Shown here: positions 36,910 through 48,047 of the stretch, piece by piece | How the letters are laid out: every line of letters starts with the position of its first letter | How positions within the stretch are numbered: position 1 is the first letter of the stretch | Source: RYN-230 sp963720645 | GTDB lineage: Bacteria; Actinomycetota; Actinomycetes; Streptosporangiales; Streptosporangiaceae | Direction of reading: 5' to 3' | Length of the DNA: 64,000 bases | NCBI GenBank assembly: GCA_963720645.1 | Contig: CAVRFX010000009.1 | Coordinates: forward strand, 310,001-374,000 | The notes under the pieces: generated by a model | Seen by the model: only the letters and a program-made list of their open reading frames with translations | Told to the model about the DNA's origin: nothing | Databases searched by the model: none | Made by a program: the position numbers and the translations under genes

Positions 36910-39270
36910 CTACTCGGCGCGCAGGGCGGAGGCGGTGCGGATCCGGGCCGCCCAGCCCGCCGGGAGCAGCGCCCCGGCCACGGCGATCACCACTCCGGCC
37001 AGCGCCAGCACCACGAGTTCCGGTCCCCGGTACACGGACAGGTAACTGGCGGGCAGGCCCAGGTTCGCGGACGAGGCCATCACCGGCAGCACCGCGTGGT
37101 GCAGCGCGACCCCGGCAGGCAGCGCGATCAGGCCGGCCACCAGCCCGGTCCCGGCGACCCAGCAGACCACCATGGCGATGACCTGCCGCGGCGTCATCCC
37201 GACGGCCTTGAACACGCCCAGGTCGTGCACCCGGTCACGGGTGTGCAGCACGACCGTGTTCAGCACGCCCAGCCCGGCCACCAGGGCCAGCAGCACCGTG
37301 AGGGTGCCGATCAGGCCGAGCATCAGGCTTACCACGACGGAGTTCCTGGTGTTGAGGGACGTCGAGTACGACGGGCCGAGCCTGCTGCCGATGGACCGCG
37401 CATAGCTGGCCGGGGAGACGCCGGGGCGCAGCCCGACGTCGTACTGGCCCGGCGCGGTCAGGGCCGGCCGGCGTGCGCGTCCGCCAGGGTCTTCCAGTCG
37501 GTAATGACGGAAATCCCGCGGCTGCGCGCGTCGAAGTCCTCGCCGACGATCCGCAGCGGGATCGGCGTGCCGCCCAGCACGATCGTCACGGTGCCGCCGA
37601 CGGCCTTGCCGGTCAGGGTGAGGAAGCCGGTGGACACGACCGCCTGGCCCGGGCCGGTGTACCAGTGCCCGCTGATGATCGGATAGCCGGTCCAGGCGGC
37701 CGGGCCGCGGAATGCGGTGAGCGGATGCTGCCCGGTCAGGCCGGCCACGCTGATCAGGTTGTCGGTCTCGGCCACGTAGCGGCGGGTGCCCGGCTGGGCG
37801 GCCAGCGCCGCCTGGACCGTCCGCTGCTGGGCGGCGCTGAACAGGAACGAGTTCGGTGCGCTCCGGTAGATCTGCACCGGCTCGGCGGCCGAGTGCGACA
37901 GGCCGCCCACCACCCGGTTCAGCGAGCTGCCCAGGCCGATCGCGAAGGTGACCGCGGCCGCCCCGAGGAGCACGGCGACCAGCGTGATCGCCGTGCGGGC
38001 CGGGCGGGCGAACGGGGCCGCCAGCCCGATCGTCACCGGCCGGGCAGCCGCAGCCGCCCCAGCAGCCGGTGCGCGGCGTAGCCGTGGCCCGCCCGGGGGG
38101 CCCGGCCCGCGGCGATGGCCTGCACCGCGCTGAGCCGGGACGCTCCCAGGGCCGGCAGCAGGGCCGCGATCGCGACCAGGCCGAGCATGGCCGCGGGCAC
38201 GGCCACGTCCACCCAGACCGGGACGCTGAGCTGGCCCACGCCGTAGGCGTTCGCGGCCTGCCGCAGCAGCATCATGGCCAGCAGCTCGCCGGCCACCAGG
38301 CCGCCCAGCACGCCGGCCAGGGCAGGCACCGTGACCTGGGCCGTATAGGCCGCCACCACCTGCCCCGGGGTGAAGCCGATGCTCTTGAGGATCCCGATCC
38401 GGCGGTAGCCCGACACCACCGCGCCGCTGACCACGTTGGCCACGATCAGCACCGACATGATCAGGCCGACACCTGCGAACGCGACCAGGAACGGCACGAA
38501 CGGCCCGATCTGCGACGTCTCCTGCTGCCGGACGGTCAGGTAGGACTGGACGGCGGTCACCGCGCCGGGCGGCAGCGCCGCGCCGACCGCGGCGGCATCC
38601 GCGCGGACGGCCGCCGCGGTGCCGGCGCTGCGGAAGCGGTACAGCATCTGGTCGCTGCCCGGCGTCCCGGGGTGCGCAGCCGGGCTATCTCGCCGGGCGC
38701 CACCCAGCCGTCCGCGGAGTTGGTGACCGAGGTGGCCTTCCCGACCACGGTCAGCACCGGGTGACCCGGGGCGCTGGTCACGGTGAGCCGGGCGCCGAGC
38801 GGGAGCCCGAACTGGATGCCGCTGGACGAGTTGACGGCCAGGACCATCTGGCCGGGCTGGTCCGCCCAGTGGCCGGACTGCAGGGTGAGGTCATCCACCC
38901 GGCCGCCCGGCGCGGACCGCCCGGCCAGGGTCATCGGCGGCATGGACCCGGCCGGCCCGGACTGGCCGGCCAGCTGCGCGGCCACGCTCACCGCCGCGAA
39001 CGGGCCAGCCGCGGCCGTGACCTGCGGCAGCCTCCGGGTCGCGGCCATATCGGCCGGGGTGGCCCGGGCCGGGTCGATGATCATGGCCAGGTGGGCGCCA
39101 CGCTGCACCGCGAACGAGTGGTCGAACGGGGCACTGGAGTCCACCACGAGCGCCAGGGCCAGCACGGCCGCCCCGGTGGACACCAGCAGCACCAGGGCGA
39201 TGACGATGGTCTGCACCCGGCGGCGGGTCACCCCGCCGCGCACCGCCTGGCCGACCGGCCCGGCTCTCAT
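36910..39270 (-). CDS. FtsX-like ABC permease (double MacB/FtsX unit), three frame breaks
   Basis: From ATG 39270, AVRGGVTRRRVQTIVIALVL opens the first span, followed by an extracytoplasmic domain. Then, after a break near 38655, LYRFRSAGTAAAVRAD leads to three FtsX spans ending in LLPALGASRLSAVQAIAAGR. A second unit starts TIGLAAPFARPARTAITLVA with its own loop and, after a break near 37468, TAPGQYDVGLRPGVSPASYA and the last spans to RTASALRAE at 36910. Corrected, it is one protein of about 785 residues. At 38036 the break coincides with a GTGA stop/start overlap, so two half-size genes are an alternative. No ATPase gene is adjacent. Confidence 0.75.
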
Positions 39271-39429
39271 CGCCGTGCCCCCGCCGGCGCGGCGGGCTGG
39301 CCGGCGACATCCCGCAGGACCCCCGATCCAGGGTGGTGCTAGCTCCCGCCGCGAGCCGGGATCCTGCGGGATGGGCGGCACGCCATGATTCCTCTAGCGT
39401 CAGACCCGGGACCAAGCACCGGAGGAGCG

Positions 39430-40794
39430 ATGACGGAAGGCGGCGCAGGAGCCGGCCCCGCGGCCGGTTTCCAGGCGGGCCGCGGTCACCCGGGCGGCGT
39501 TGGCCTGGGCCGGGGTCCGCTGGCCCGGGCCCGGCTGACCCAGGTGCTAGCCAGGGCGGCCGGGCCGGTCGTCTCCACGCAGACCTGGCTGGCCGTCATT
39601 CACCTGATGGCCGGGGTGGTCACCGGCGTGCTGGGCTTCGACGTGATCGTGGCCCTGGCCCTGGTCGGCATCGGGACGCTGTGGCTGTTCCTGATCGGCC
39701 TCCCGGTGCTGGTGGCCGCGCTCTGGCTGAGCCTGCAGTTCGGCCGGGCCGAGCGGGCCAGGTTCCAGGTCATGCTGGGCGTGCACGTTCCGGCCGCACC
39801 GCTCCCGGTGAGCCCGGACCGGGGCCGGTGGCGGCGGATGTGGCGGCTGCTGACCGCGCGGGTGGCGTGGCGTCATGCCGGGTACGCGCTGATCCGGCTC
39901 CCGCTCAGTCTCGCGGAGATACTCATCGTCACCGCGCTCTGGTCGTTCGCCCTGGCCATGCTGGGGCTGCCGCTGTTCGGCTGGCTGCTGATCCGGCTGC
40001 AATGGCACGTGAACGCCGGCCTGCCGCACCCCGGGACCATGGCCCTGGCCGTGCTGCTGGGGCTGATCGTGCTGCCGGTCGCCCCGCGGGTGACCCTGGC
40101 CCTGGCGGCCGACACCGCGGTCGCCCGCTACCTGATCGGCCCGGGCAGCCAGGCGGACATGAGCGAGCGGATCGGTGAGCTCGAGAGCAGCCGGGCCCGG
40201 GCGGTGGGGTCGGCGGAGGCGGAGCGCCGCCGGATCGAGCGGGACCTGCACGACGGCGCCCAGCAGCGGCTGGTCTCCCTGGCCATGAACCTGGGCCGGG
40301 CCCGGGCCCGGTTCGCTGACGACCCGGAGGGGGCCCGGGTCATCCTCGACCAGGCCCACGCGGAGGCCAAGGAGGCCCTGGCCGAGCTGCGCAACCTGGT
40401 CCGGGGGGTGCACCCGCCGGTGCTCGCCGACCGGGGCCTGGACGCCGCGATCTCCGGCCTGGCCGCGCTGAGCCCGGTGCCGGTGACCGTGCGCGCCAGC
40501 CTGGCGGCCCGGCCGTCTGCCTCCGCCGAGGCCATCGCCTACTTCGTCGTGGCGGAGGCGCTGACCAACGTGGCCAAGCACGCCCGCGCGACCCGGGCCG
40601 AGGTGGTGGCCTCCCGGCACGGCGACGTGCTGCGGGTGGTGATCCGTGACGACGGCATCGGCGGCGCCGACCCGCAGGGACAGGGGCTGGCCGGCCTGGC
40701 CGACCGGCTCTCCGGGGTGGACGGGCGGCTGTCGGTGCGCAGCCCGGCCGGGGGCCCGACCGTGATCGAGGCGGAGCTGCCATGCGGGTCGTGA
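39430..40794 (+). CDS. sensor histidine kinase with membrane sensor domain
   Basis: This 454-residue kinase has four predicted spans arranged as two hairpins (around VIHLMAGVVTGVLGFDVIVA, TLWLFLIGLPVLVAALWLSL and two near residues 170-220). The HisKA_3 box ERRRIERDLHDGAQQRLVSL carries the phospho-accepting histidine, and HATPase features follow: AEALTNVAKHARATRA, RDDGIGGADPQGQGLAGLAD. ATG 39430 has GGAGGAG just upstream. The response regulator start at 40782 overlaps its last codons, and a DUF4097 gene follows, a common sensor-regulator-effector arrangement in actinomycetes. Confidence 0.9.
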   Translation: MTEGGAGAGPAAGFQAGRGHPGGVGLGRGPLARARLTQVLARAAGPVVSTQTWLAVIHLMAGVVTGVLGFDVIVALALVGIGTLWLFLIGLPVLVAALWLSLQFGRAERARFQVMLGVHVPAAPLPVSPDRGRWRRMWRLLTARVAWRHAGYALIRLPLSLAEILIVTALWSFALAMLGLPLFGWLLIRLQWHVNAGLPHPGTMALAVLLGLIVLPVAPRVTLALAADTAVARYLIGPGSQADMSERIGELESSRARAVGSAEAERRRIERDLHDGAQQRLVSLAMNLGRARARFADDPEGARVILDQAHAEAKEALAELRNLVRGVHPPVLADRGLDAAISGLAALSPVPVTVRASLAARPSASAEAIAYFVVAEALTNVAKHARATRAEVVASRHGDVLRVVIRDDGIGGADPQGQGLAGLADRLSGVDGRLSVRSPAGGPTVIEAELPCGS

Positions 40795-41424
40795 TCGCCG
40801 AGGACTCGGTCCTGCTCCGCGAGGGCCTGACCCGGCTGCTCGCCGAGGCGGGGCACGAGGTGGCCGCGGCCGCCGGCGAGGCCGAGGAGTTCCTGCGGGC
40901 GGTGGCCACGTGCGAGCCGGACGTCGTGGTGGTGGACGTGCGGATGCCGCCGACCTTCACCGACGAGGGGCTGCGCGCCGCCCTGGTGGTCCGCCAGCGC
41001 TGGCCCGGCGTCGGCGTGCTGGTCCTGTCCCAGTACGTGGAGGAGCGCTACGCCACCGAACTGCTCTCCGACCGGCCGCACGGCGTCGGCTACCTGCTCA
41101 AGGACCGGGTGGCGGACCTGAGTCGAGTTCCTGGACGCGCTGGACCGGGTGGCCGCCGGCGGGAGTGCCCTGGACCCGGAGGTCGTCGCGCAGTTGCTGG
41201 CCCGCAGCCGTCATCCGCTGGCCGAGCTCACCGCCCGGGAGCGCGACGTGCTCGCGCTGATGGCCGAAGGCCGGTCCAACGCGGCCATCGCGGCCACCCT
41301 GGTCGTCAGCGAGGGCGCGGTGGCCAAGCACATCAACAGCATCTTCACCAAGCTGCGGCTGCCCCCCGCCGACTCCGATCACCGGCGGGTCCGCGCGGTC
41401 CTGCGCTACCTGGGAGCCGAGTAG
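40782..41424 (+). CDS. NarL/LuxR-type response regulator, one-base frameshift
   Basis: Receiver: RVVIAEDSVLLREGLTRLLA with the acidic pocket, phospho-Asp in VVVVDVRMPPTFTDEG near residue 53, and LSQYVEERYATELL and GYLLKDRVADL. At 41122 one extra A throws the frame. Removing it restores DLVEFLDALDRVAAGGSALD and the LuxR helix-turn-helix LTARERDVLALMAEGRSNAA with KHINSIFTKLRLPP, stopping at TAG 41424. Corrected length is about 213 residues. It is coupled to the kinase gene by an overlap and separated from the DUF4097 gene by two bases, so that gene is its probable co-expressed target or partner. Confidence 0.87.
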
Positions 41425-41426
41425 CC

Positions 41427-42385
41427 ATGCCATCTGCGCCGCCTATGACCCGTGCGCGCTGGGCGGTCCTCGCCGCCGGGCTCCCGGTGGCGGCGGCCCT
41501 CATCGCGTTCGGGGTGCACGCCTGGGTCAACGGGGCCGTTGTCTACCTGGCCAGCACCAACCAGGTCGGCTACCAGGTCCGGTTCAGCGTGCCCGCCGTC
41601 GCCGGGCAGGCCCGGGTGACCAGCAGCAACGCTGACCTCACGGTGCGGCCCGGGCCCGGCCGCCGGATCGTGGTCCGCGGCCGCCTCAGCGGCAGCTTCG
41701 CCCGCCCGGCCTTCAGCTACCGCTCCAGCGCGGCCGGGCTGGCCCTTGATCCGCGGTGCCGGGTGCCCGCCGGGGCCTGCTCGCTCGACCTCAGCGTCAC
41801 CGTGCCGGCCGGACTCCCGGTGAGCGCCAGCGACGCGTTCGGCGAACTGCGCGCCAGCGGACTGCGCGGCACGATCGCGCTGTCGGACAACAGCGGGGAC
41901 CTGACCGCGTCCCGGCTGACCGGGAACGTCCACCTGGCCGACATCTACGGCGCCCTTACCGCCTCCGGCCTGGCCGGGAACATCCAGCTGGACAACAGCT
42001 CCGGCGACATCACGACGTCCGGGATCACGGGCGACACCCGGCTGCAGGACAGCTTCGGGAACATCTCGGTGACGGGGGTGGCCGCGGCCGACGTGGTGGC
42101 CCGCAATAACTCCGGCGACATCTCGCTGACGTTCACCACGGTCCCGAAGCAAGTGACCGTCACCGACAGCTTCGGCAACATCACCCTGGTGCTGCCGCCC
42201 GGGCCGGCGACCTACCGGGTGCAGACGCGCGATTCGTTCGGTACCACGACCGTATCCGTGCCGCAGTCACCGTCAGCCCCCAACGCGATCACGGCCAGTA
42301 ACAACTCAGGGGACATCACCATCGTTACCGGTTCGCGGCCCGGACGGCCCGCCGCGCCGGGCCAACCGGGCCGCCCGGGTCCTGA
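41427..42385 (+). CDS. DUF4097 beta-repeat membrane-anchored protein, 3' end uncertain
   Basis: One membrane helix (VLAAGLPVAAALIAFGVHAW) is followed by an extracytoplasmic domain of repeated beta strands: DNSGDLTASRLTGNVHLADI, DNSSGDITTSGITGDTRLQD, NNSGDISLTFTTVP, DSFGNITLVLPPG, NNSGDITIVTG. This is the DUF4097/adhesin-like right-handed repeat. It probably works in envelope sensing with the upstream two-component pair. In the present frame no stop appears until 43196, deep in the opposite-strand gene. A one-base indel after about 42330 would bring TGA 42383-42385 into use and give a normal ending, so that end is adopted. Confidence 0.72.
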
Positions 42386-42452
42386 GCGGATCCCGGGGTG
42401 CCGGGCGGATCCCGGGATGCCGGGCGGGTTCCGGTCCTGGGCGGACTCCCGG

Positions 42453-43304
42453 TCAGGGGATGGTGACGTCGCGGGTGGCCTGGACCGCCCGCTTCACCAT
42501 CCGCGCGTACACGTACGTGCCGGGGATTTCGGGATGGATATGGTCCGGCCAGAGCACGTTCATCCGGTTCTTGATCGTGTCGTACCAGTCCGCTGGCGTC
42601 ACATTCGGGTGCTGCTGGATAAAAGCCGCCTCCGTCGCGTTGACCTGCTTACTCCACGCATCCGGAACATAGGTGTTGATAAGGACGAGCTTGCGGTCCG
42701 GGCCGAGTATCCTCATCACCTCATTGAGCTGCCGGGTGGTGACGATGTAATTGGTGCCAAGGCCGATCACCACGACCGGCCGCAGCCGGCCCGTGTCCGC
42801 GAGCCTGCGCAGGATGGCCAGGCCCGCCGGCATCTGCCGGTCGGGCTTGGCGTCGATGTAGATCCCCGGCATGGCTGCCGCGAGAGCCATGGCGCTGGCC
42901 GCCATGACCGAGTCGCCGATGGCCGTGACCTGCCGGCCCGTGACCCGGGCGGGGGTGGCGGACGGCGTGGGCGTGCCCAGGGCCAGGCTGCTGGCCCCGG
43001 GAGCACCCGTGCCGGGAGTAGCGGTGCCGGAGGACGGCGCCGAAGGCGACGTGTGTGCCTGAGTAGCCGCGCTGACCCGCTCCCCCTCGGAGATCTGCCG
43101 TTCCATCCCGGCAGGCGCCGCAGCCTGATGCAGCAGGCCGCACCCGCCGGTGGTCCCCGCGGCCAGGAGGGCGACGGCGCACCATCCGAGCCGTGACCGT
43201 TTCCGCAGCCGCTTTCCGGGCTGAGCCGCGACGGCCGTTTTCTTAACCGATAGCCCGGTTTTCCTGATTACGCCAGCGGCCCCGGCCGCACGTTTCGTGA
43301 TCAA
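42453..43304 (-). CDS. membrane-anchored SGNH hydrolase
   Basis: This 283-residue protein has a basic cytoplasmic start (KRLRKRSRLGW), one membrane helix or lipoprotein-like signal LLAAGTTGGCG, a Ser/Thr/Pro/Ala linker, then an SGNH domain. The SGNH signatures are AIGDSVMAAS (nucleophile), VVIGLGTNY and WPDHIHPE (catalytic Asp and His). It resembles the extracytoplasmic SGNH domains attached to OafA-type acyltransferases, but lacks the membrane acyltransferase part. It may modify or remove O-acetyl groups on cell-surface glycans. ATG 43304 is the longest supported start. Confidence 0.82.
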   Translation of the reverse strand: MITKRAAGAAGVIRKTGLSVKKTAVAAQPGKRLRKRSRLGWCAVALLAAGTTGGCGLLHQAAAPAGMERQISEGERVSAATQAHTSPSAPSSGTATPGTGAPGASSLALGTPTPSATPARVTGRQVTAIGDSVMAASAMALAAAMPGIYIDAKPDRQMPAGLAILRRLADTGRLRPVVVIGLGTNYIVTTRQLNEVMRILGPDRKLVLINTYVPDAWSKQVNATEAAFIQQHPNVTPADWYDTIKNRMNVLWPDHIHPEIPGTYVYARMVKRAVQATRDVTIP

Positions 43305-43679
43305 TTTCCTGCCCCCCGTTCACTGACTCTTTTTCGCCGCACGGAGGTGATCGCAAACGCCGTGTCCGTGAATAGGGCGGAAGGCGCGGTTGGGCGTTCT
43401 CGGCGTGGCCGGGCCGGGCGGGCCGGGCGGCGTGCCCCCGGGGGGAGACCGCAGAGCACCGGCCCGGGCGGGCGGCACAGGCCGCTGGAGGGAGACCGCA
43501 GGCCACCCGGCCGGGAGGGCAGGCAGCAGGCGCGGCGCGACGTTAGGACGCGGGCGGGGCGGGAAGCAGGGATGGCCCTGGCGGACGCGGGCGGGGGTTA
43601 CGCACCGGAAACTCGTATCGACTATGTACTTAATATCCGCGTTCCTACGCTCTGACCCGCCGCTGGACGGAAGCATAGG
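43305..43679. other. 375-bp divergent intergenic region
   Basis: This stretch lies between the SGNH gene and the kinase gene, reading away from each other. Most of it is GC-rich without a supportable gene. The last 70 bases before the kinase are relatively AT-rich (cgtatcgactatgtacttaatatcc), and TACTTAAT there is a possible extended -10 element. No terminator or RNA gene was recognised. Confidence 0.5.
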
Positions 43680-46600
43680 ATGCCGGAGGCACAGGAACGC
43701 GTGGAGGCGTGGGTGAACGAGGAGTCGCCAGGGCATCACGCCGATCTGGCGGCCGGCTTCGCCGCAGGTTCATGGCTGGGGGGATACCGGCTCGAAGAGC
43801 AGGTCGGCGCGGGCGGGATGGCCGTCGTCTTCCGCGCGCGCGACGAGCGCCTGGACCGGCTGGTCGCGCTGAAGATCATGACGCCGGTCATGGGCTCCGA
43901 TGAGATGTTCCGCCAGCGCTTCATCCGGGAGTCCCGGGCGGCCGCCGCCGTGGATGATCCGCACATCATCCCGGTTTACGAGGCCGGCGAGGTCGGTCAC
44001 GTACTGTTCATCGCGATGCGCTTCGTGCGGGGCGGCGACGTACGGTCGCTGCTGCGCCGTGAGGGCCCGCTGCCACCGGAGCGGGTCGCCTCGATCATTT
44101 CCCCGGTGGCGTCGGCCCTGGACGCCGCGCACACGGCCGGCCTGGTGCACCGGGACGTCAAGCCCGCGAACATCCTGCTGGACCGGCGGCCCGGGCGGCC
44201 CGACCACGTCTACCTGTCGGACTTCGGGCTGAGCAAGAGCGCGGAGGTGTCACTGGGGCTTACCGCGGCCGGGCAGTTCCTCGGCACGCCGGACTACACC
44301 GCGCCCGAGCAGATCGAGGGCCTGCCGGTTGACGGGCGGACGGACCAGTACGCGCTGGCCTGCGCGGTGTTCGAGTTGCTGACCGGCCAGGCGCCATTTC
44401 ACCGCAGCGAGAGTTTCGCGGCCATCTGGGCTCACCTGAACAAGCCGCCGCCGTCGCTGGCGGAACGGCGCCCGGAACTGCCCCCCGCGGCGGACCTCGT
44501 GATGGCCAGGGCGCTGGCCAAGGCCCAGGCCGATCGCTACCAGACGTGCTGGGAGTTCGCCGACGCGTTGCGTGACGCGCTCGGCCTGCCGCCTTATCAC
44601 CTCGGTTCCGCCTCCGAGCCAGGCCTGTCCAGGGCCGGGAGCAGCCCTTCCCTGGAGGCACCACGCGGCTCCGGGCCGTCGCCGGCTTCGGTTGTGTCCC
44701 CGCCGCCTGCCCCCGCTGGTAGCGGTGGTGCTGATCGGGGTGCCGGCCCGCAGGGTCCGCCTCCCGGGGAAGACACGGAGGCCAGCGAGGTCTACGCGGC
44801 CCGCTCACCGGCCGCGGGGCGGGACCAGGACCAGCCCGCGGAGGACCGCCAGGACAGTACCCCCGATGACCAGCCGACCGACCCCGGCCTTCAGGTGATC
44901 TCCGCGGCGGCGGCCAGCGTCCGGGAAGAGGCCCCCAGCCGGGCTCCGCTGGGCCCGCAGCCGAGCCCTCCAGCCCGCCCGGACAGCGGGGCGGCTGAGC
45001 CGGACAGCGCCTCAGCTGACCTGGACGCCAGCGCGGGCGAGGTGGACAGCGCCCCGCCTGCCGCTCCGGCGGACCAGGACGGCGCCCCCAGCGCCCCGCC
45101 CGCCAGCCAGGCCAGCCCGGACAGCCTCCCGCCTGCCGCTCCGGCGGACCAGGACGGCACCTCCAGCGCCCCACCTGCCGACCAAGCCAACCTGGACAGC
45201 GGCCAGGCTGACCTGGAGGACGCCCCAGCCGCCGGCCCGGCGGGCCAGAACAGCACCCCCAGCGCCGCACCTGCCCGCCCAGCCGACCAGGACGGCACCC
45301 CCAGCGCCGCACCTGCCCGCCCAGCCGACCAGGACGGCACCCCCAGCCGCGGCCAGCCGCCCGGCCCGGCACACCAGAACGGCCGCCAGGCTGGCCCGGA
45401 CAGCGCCCCGCCTGCCCGCCCGGCCGGGCCGCCACCGGCCACCCCGGCTCAGCAGCCCGCCACCCCGGCCAGCCGGATCAGCGCTCCCCCCAAGAGCCAC
45501 CGGCCGTACCGCCTCGCACCCCGGCGGGCCAGGGCGACGCACCAGCCGGGCGGCCCCCCGCTGCATCAGCCGGGCAGGCGGGCACGCCAGCCGGCCCCGC
45601 GGTCGAGCAGCCGCCCGTCCCGCCCAGGCGGCCAGCGCCCCCGCGCAACTGGCCGGGTACCCCCCGCCCGCAGCCCAGCACCCACCGTCAGCGGCCGGGC
45701 ACCCCACCCGGGCGGCCGGCCACCACACCTGAGCGGCCGGGGCGCCCGACCAGGCCTCCCGCCCCATTTGGGCGGCCGGCGCCCCCGCCCAAGTCGGCGA
45801 GTACCCCGGCCCGGCCGGCCAGCCGGGCCCGACGCGGGCGGCACCCGCGACATCGCAGTGCCGCCTATTTAGCGCTAATCGGAGCCGGCGTCCTGCTGGC
45901 CGCGGCGGCGGCGGTGATCCTGACCACGGTGGTGACCACCAAGTTCTTCGGTTCCTCCGACAACCACCCGCCGACGGCCCCCTCGGCGTTCACCCATCGG
46001 GTCTTCGGGCGCCCGCAGGCCGGGATCATGTCGTCCGTAGCGTTCAGCCCCGACGGCAAGACGCTGTCGGCAGGGGCGACCGGCGGCCCCAAGGCCAAGC
46101 GCGGGAGCCAGGCCGAGGGCACCACCTATCTGTGGGACGTGAAGACAGGGCAGCAGATCGGGGCGCTCTCCCCCGGCGGGGGAGCGGAGGCGTTCAGCCC
46201 CAACGGCTCGATCCTGGCCGCCGCCGGTGGTCCCGGCAACGACACCACGTACCTGTGGGGGGTGTCCACCCAGCGCACGATCGCCGTGCTGTCTGACCAC
46301 CACGACTCGAGCGTCGAGGGGGTGGCGTTCAGCGCGAGCGGGAGGACGCTCGCGGTCAACGACGCCAACGGCACGGTTTACGTGTGGAGCCTGGGCCGCG
46401 GAGGCGAGGTGGCCGCGGGATACCATCCGGGGGTCCTGGCCCTCCCAGGGGGCGTGAAGTCCGACGCCATCGCGTTCAGCCGGCGGGGTACGACCCTCGC
46501 CATGGGCGGCGCCAACGGCCAGGTCTACCTGTGGAGCGAGGCGGCCGGCACCGTGACCCGCACCCTGAAGCCCGCGGGGAACCCGGCCGCCGTCACCTCG

Positions 46601-46966
46601 GTGGCCTTCAGCCCGAACGGCCAGTCGCTCGCGGCCGGTGAGAATGGCGGGGTGACCTACGTCTGGGGCCTGACTTCCCCGACCCGGCTCAGCTTGCCCG
46701 ATCCGGACGGCTCGGCCATCGAGAGCGTGGCGTTCAGCCCGGACAGCAAATGGCTGGCCACCGGCGCCGCCAACGGCAAGACCTACCTGTGGCACCTGCC
46801 CGCCACCAAACCCGTCGCGACCCTGACCAACCCGAAGGGCCCGGCCTCCCAATCCTCGTCCCAGGACCAGGGCACGGCGGTCTTCTCGGTCGCGTTCCGG
46901 CCGGGGGGGACCTCACTGGCCACGACCGACCCGGACGGCCGGGTGTTCCTGTGGAAGATGCGCTGA
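43680..46966 (+). CDS. transmembrane Ser/Thr protein kinase with extracellular WD40 propeller (PkwA-like)
   Basis: The N-terminal kinase (about residues 35-300) has GYRLEEQVGAGGMAVVFRAR, Lys65 in LVALKIM, HRDVKPANILLD, SDFGLSKS and GTPDYTAPEQ. A linker of over 400 residues, rich in Pro, Ala, Ser and Asp with tandem PADQDGTPSAAPAR-type repeats, follows. Near 45800 the frame must shift once, leading to RARRGRHPRHRSAAY, a membrane helix (LALIGAGVLLAAAAAVILT) and seven WD repeats of the form SVAFSPDG...TYLWDV, enough for a complete propeller outside the cell. Length is about 1095 residues. Kinases with WD40 tails are known from Thermomonospora (PkwA). The propeller probably senses a cell-wall or extracellular ligand. 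Confidence 0.85.
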
Positions 46967-47028
46967 CCCGCAGGGTCCGTCCCGGCTCCGGGCGGGCCCG
47001 CCGCCTGGCCCGGGCCTGACCGCCTGAT

Positions 47029-48038
47029 TCAGGCGCCGCCGAGACCAGCCTCGCGCCAGAGGCCGCCGGGAACCGGGTACGGCGCGTAGACCAGGATCCG
47101 GTCCAGCACGCCGTCGAAGCGCTCGTGCAGCGCCCCGGCCAGTGACCCGGCGGGGGCTTCGACGCTGAACTCCCGGAGCAGGTCGCCGGGAATCAGGTCC
47201 GTCATCGCGTCCCAGTCCCCGTCGCGGGACATCTGCCGGAGCCGGTCGCTGAGCTGGCCCGCCCCATAGAGCTCGAGCACGCCGCGGTAGGCGGGGGTCG
47301 AGGCGTAGAACGCGATCTGCCTGCGTACCGCGGCCCGGGCCGCATCCAGCTCGGCGGCCTGCGCCCGGTGATCACGAGCACCGGGCAGGACAGCTCGAAG
47401 CCAGGCCGGGCCGCCGCGGCGATCCGCGGTCTGAGCTGTTCCTGGGCCACCCGTCGCGAGGTCAGCGGGTGCGCGATGAGCCCGTCCGCGACCGCACAGG
47501 CCGCGGCGGTCATCCGCGGTCCGACCGCAGCGAGCAGCACGCGTGGCTCACCGGGCCCGGACGGGCCCGGATCGAACGCGGGGGTCATCAGGTCGTGCCG
47601 GTAGAAGCGGCCGTGGAAGTCCAGCCGCTCCCCGTCGTTCCAGCAACGCCAGATGGCCCGCAGGGCCGTGACGAACTCGGTCATCCGGTCGGCGGGGTGG
47701 TCGAACGGCGCCCCGAACCGCCGCGTGATGTGCGCGCCCACCTGAGGGCCTAGCCCGAGGCTGAACCGGCCGCCCGCGTACCGGTTGAGCTCGTGAGCCA
47801 GGTGGGCGACGACCATCGGGTTGCGGGCCAGCGCCACGGCCACGGCCGTACCCAGCCTGATCCGTGAGGTGTGCTCGGCGGTGAGGGCCAGCGGCAGGAA
47901 CGGCTCGGTGTTCGCTTCCAGCGTCCACAGGCCGCCGAACCCCGCCGACTCCGCGGCGGTGGCCATCCCGGCGGCCTCGTCCAGCCGCAGGCCCTGGCCC
48001 GCATAGAGGTCCAGCGAGGCGCACGGGGATGAGCTCAT
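47029..48038 (-). CDS. LLM-class flavin-dependent oxidoreductase (F420 type), one-base frameshift
   Basis: From ATG 48038: SLDLYAGQGLRLDEAAGMAT, GLWTLEANTEPFLPLALTAE, RIRLGTAVAVALARNPMVVA and RFSLGLGPQVGAHITRRFG, matching luciferase-like monooxygenases, most likely the F420-dependent group. Near 47365 one missing base ends the good frame at LSCPVLVITG. The rest (AELDAARAAVRRQIAFYAST, GVLELYGAGQLSDRLRQMSR, ILVYAPYPVPGG) is one frame away. Corrected length is about 336 residues. It lies 10 bases after the acyl-CoA dehydrogenase stop and is the last gene of the atu-like operon. It could oxidise an alcohol or oxygenate a terpenoid intermediate. Confidence 0.85.
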
Positions 48039-48047
48039 CGGCCGGGC

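Noticed and set aside
40782..43196. Single 804-residue response regulator-DUF4097 fusion
   Set aside because: It results from an inserted A at 41122 and a lost stop near 42385. The receiver and LuxR domain are complete when the indel is removed, and the last 740 bases are antisense to a good SGNH gene.
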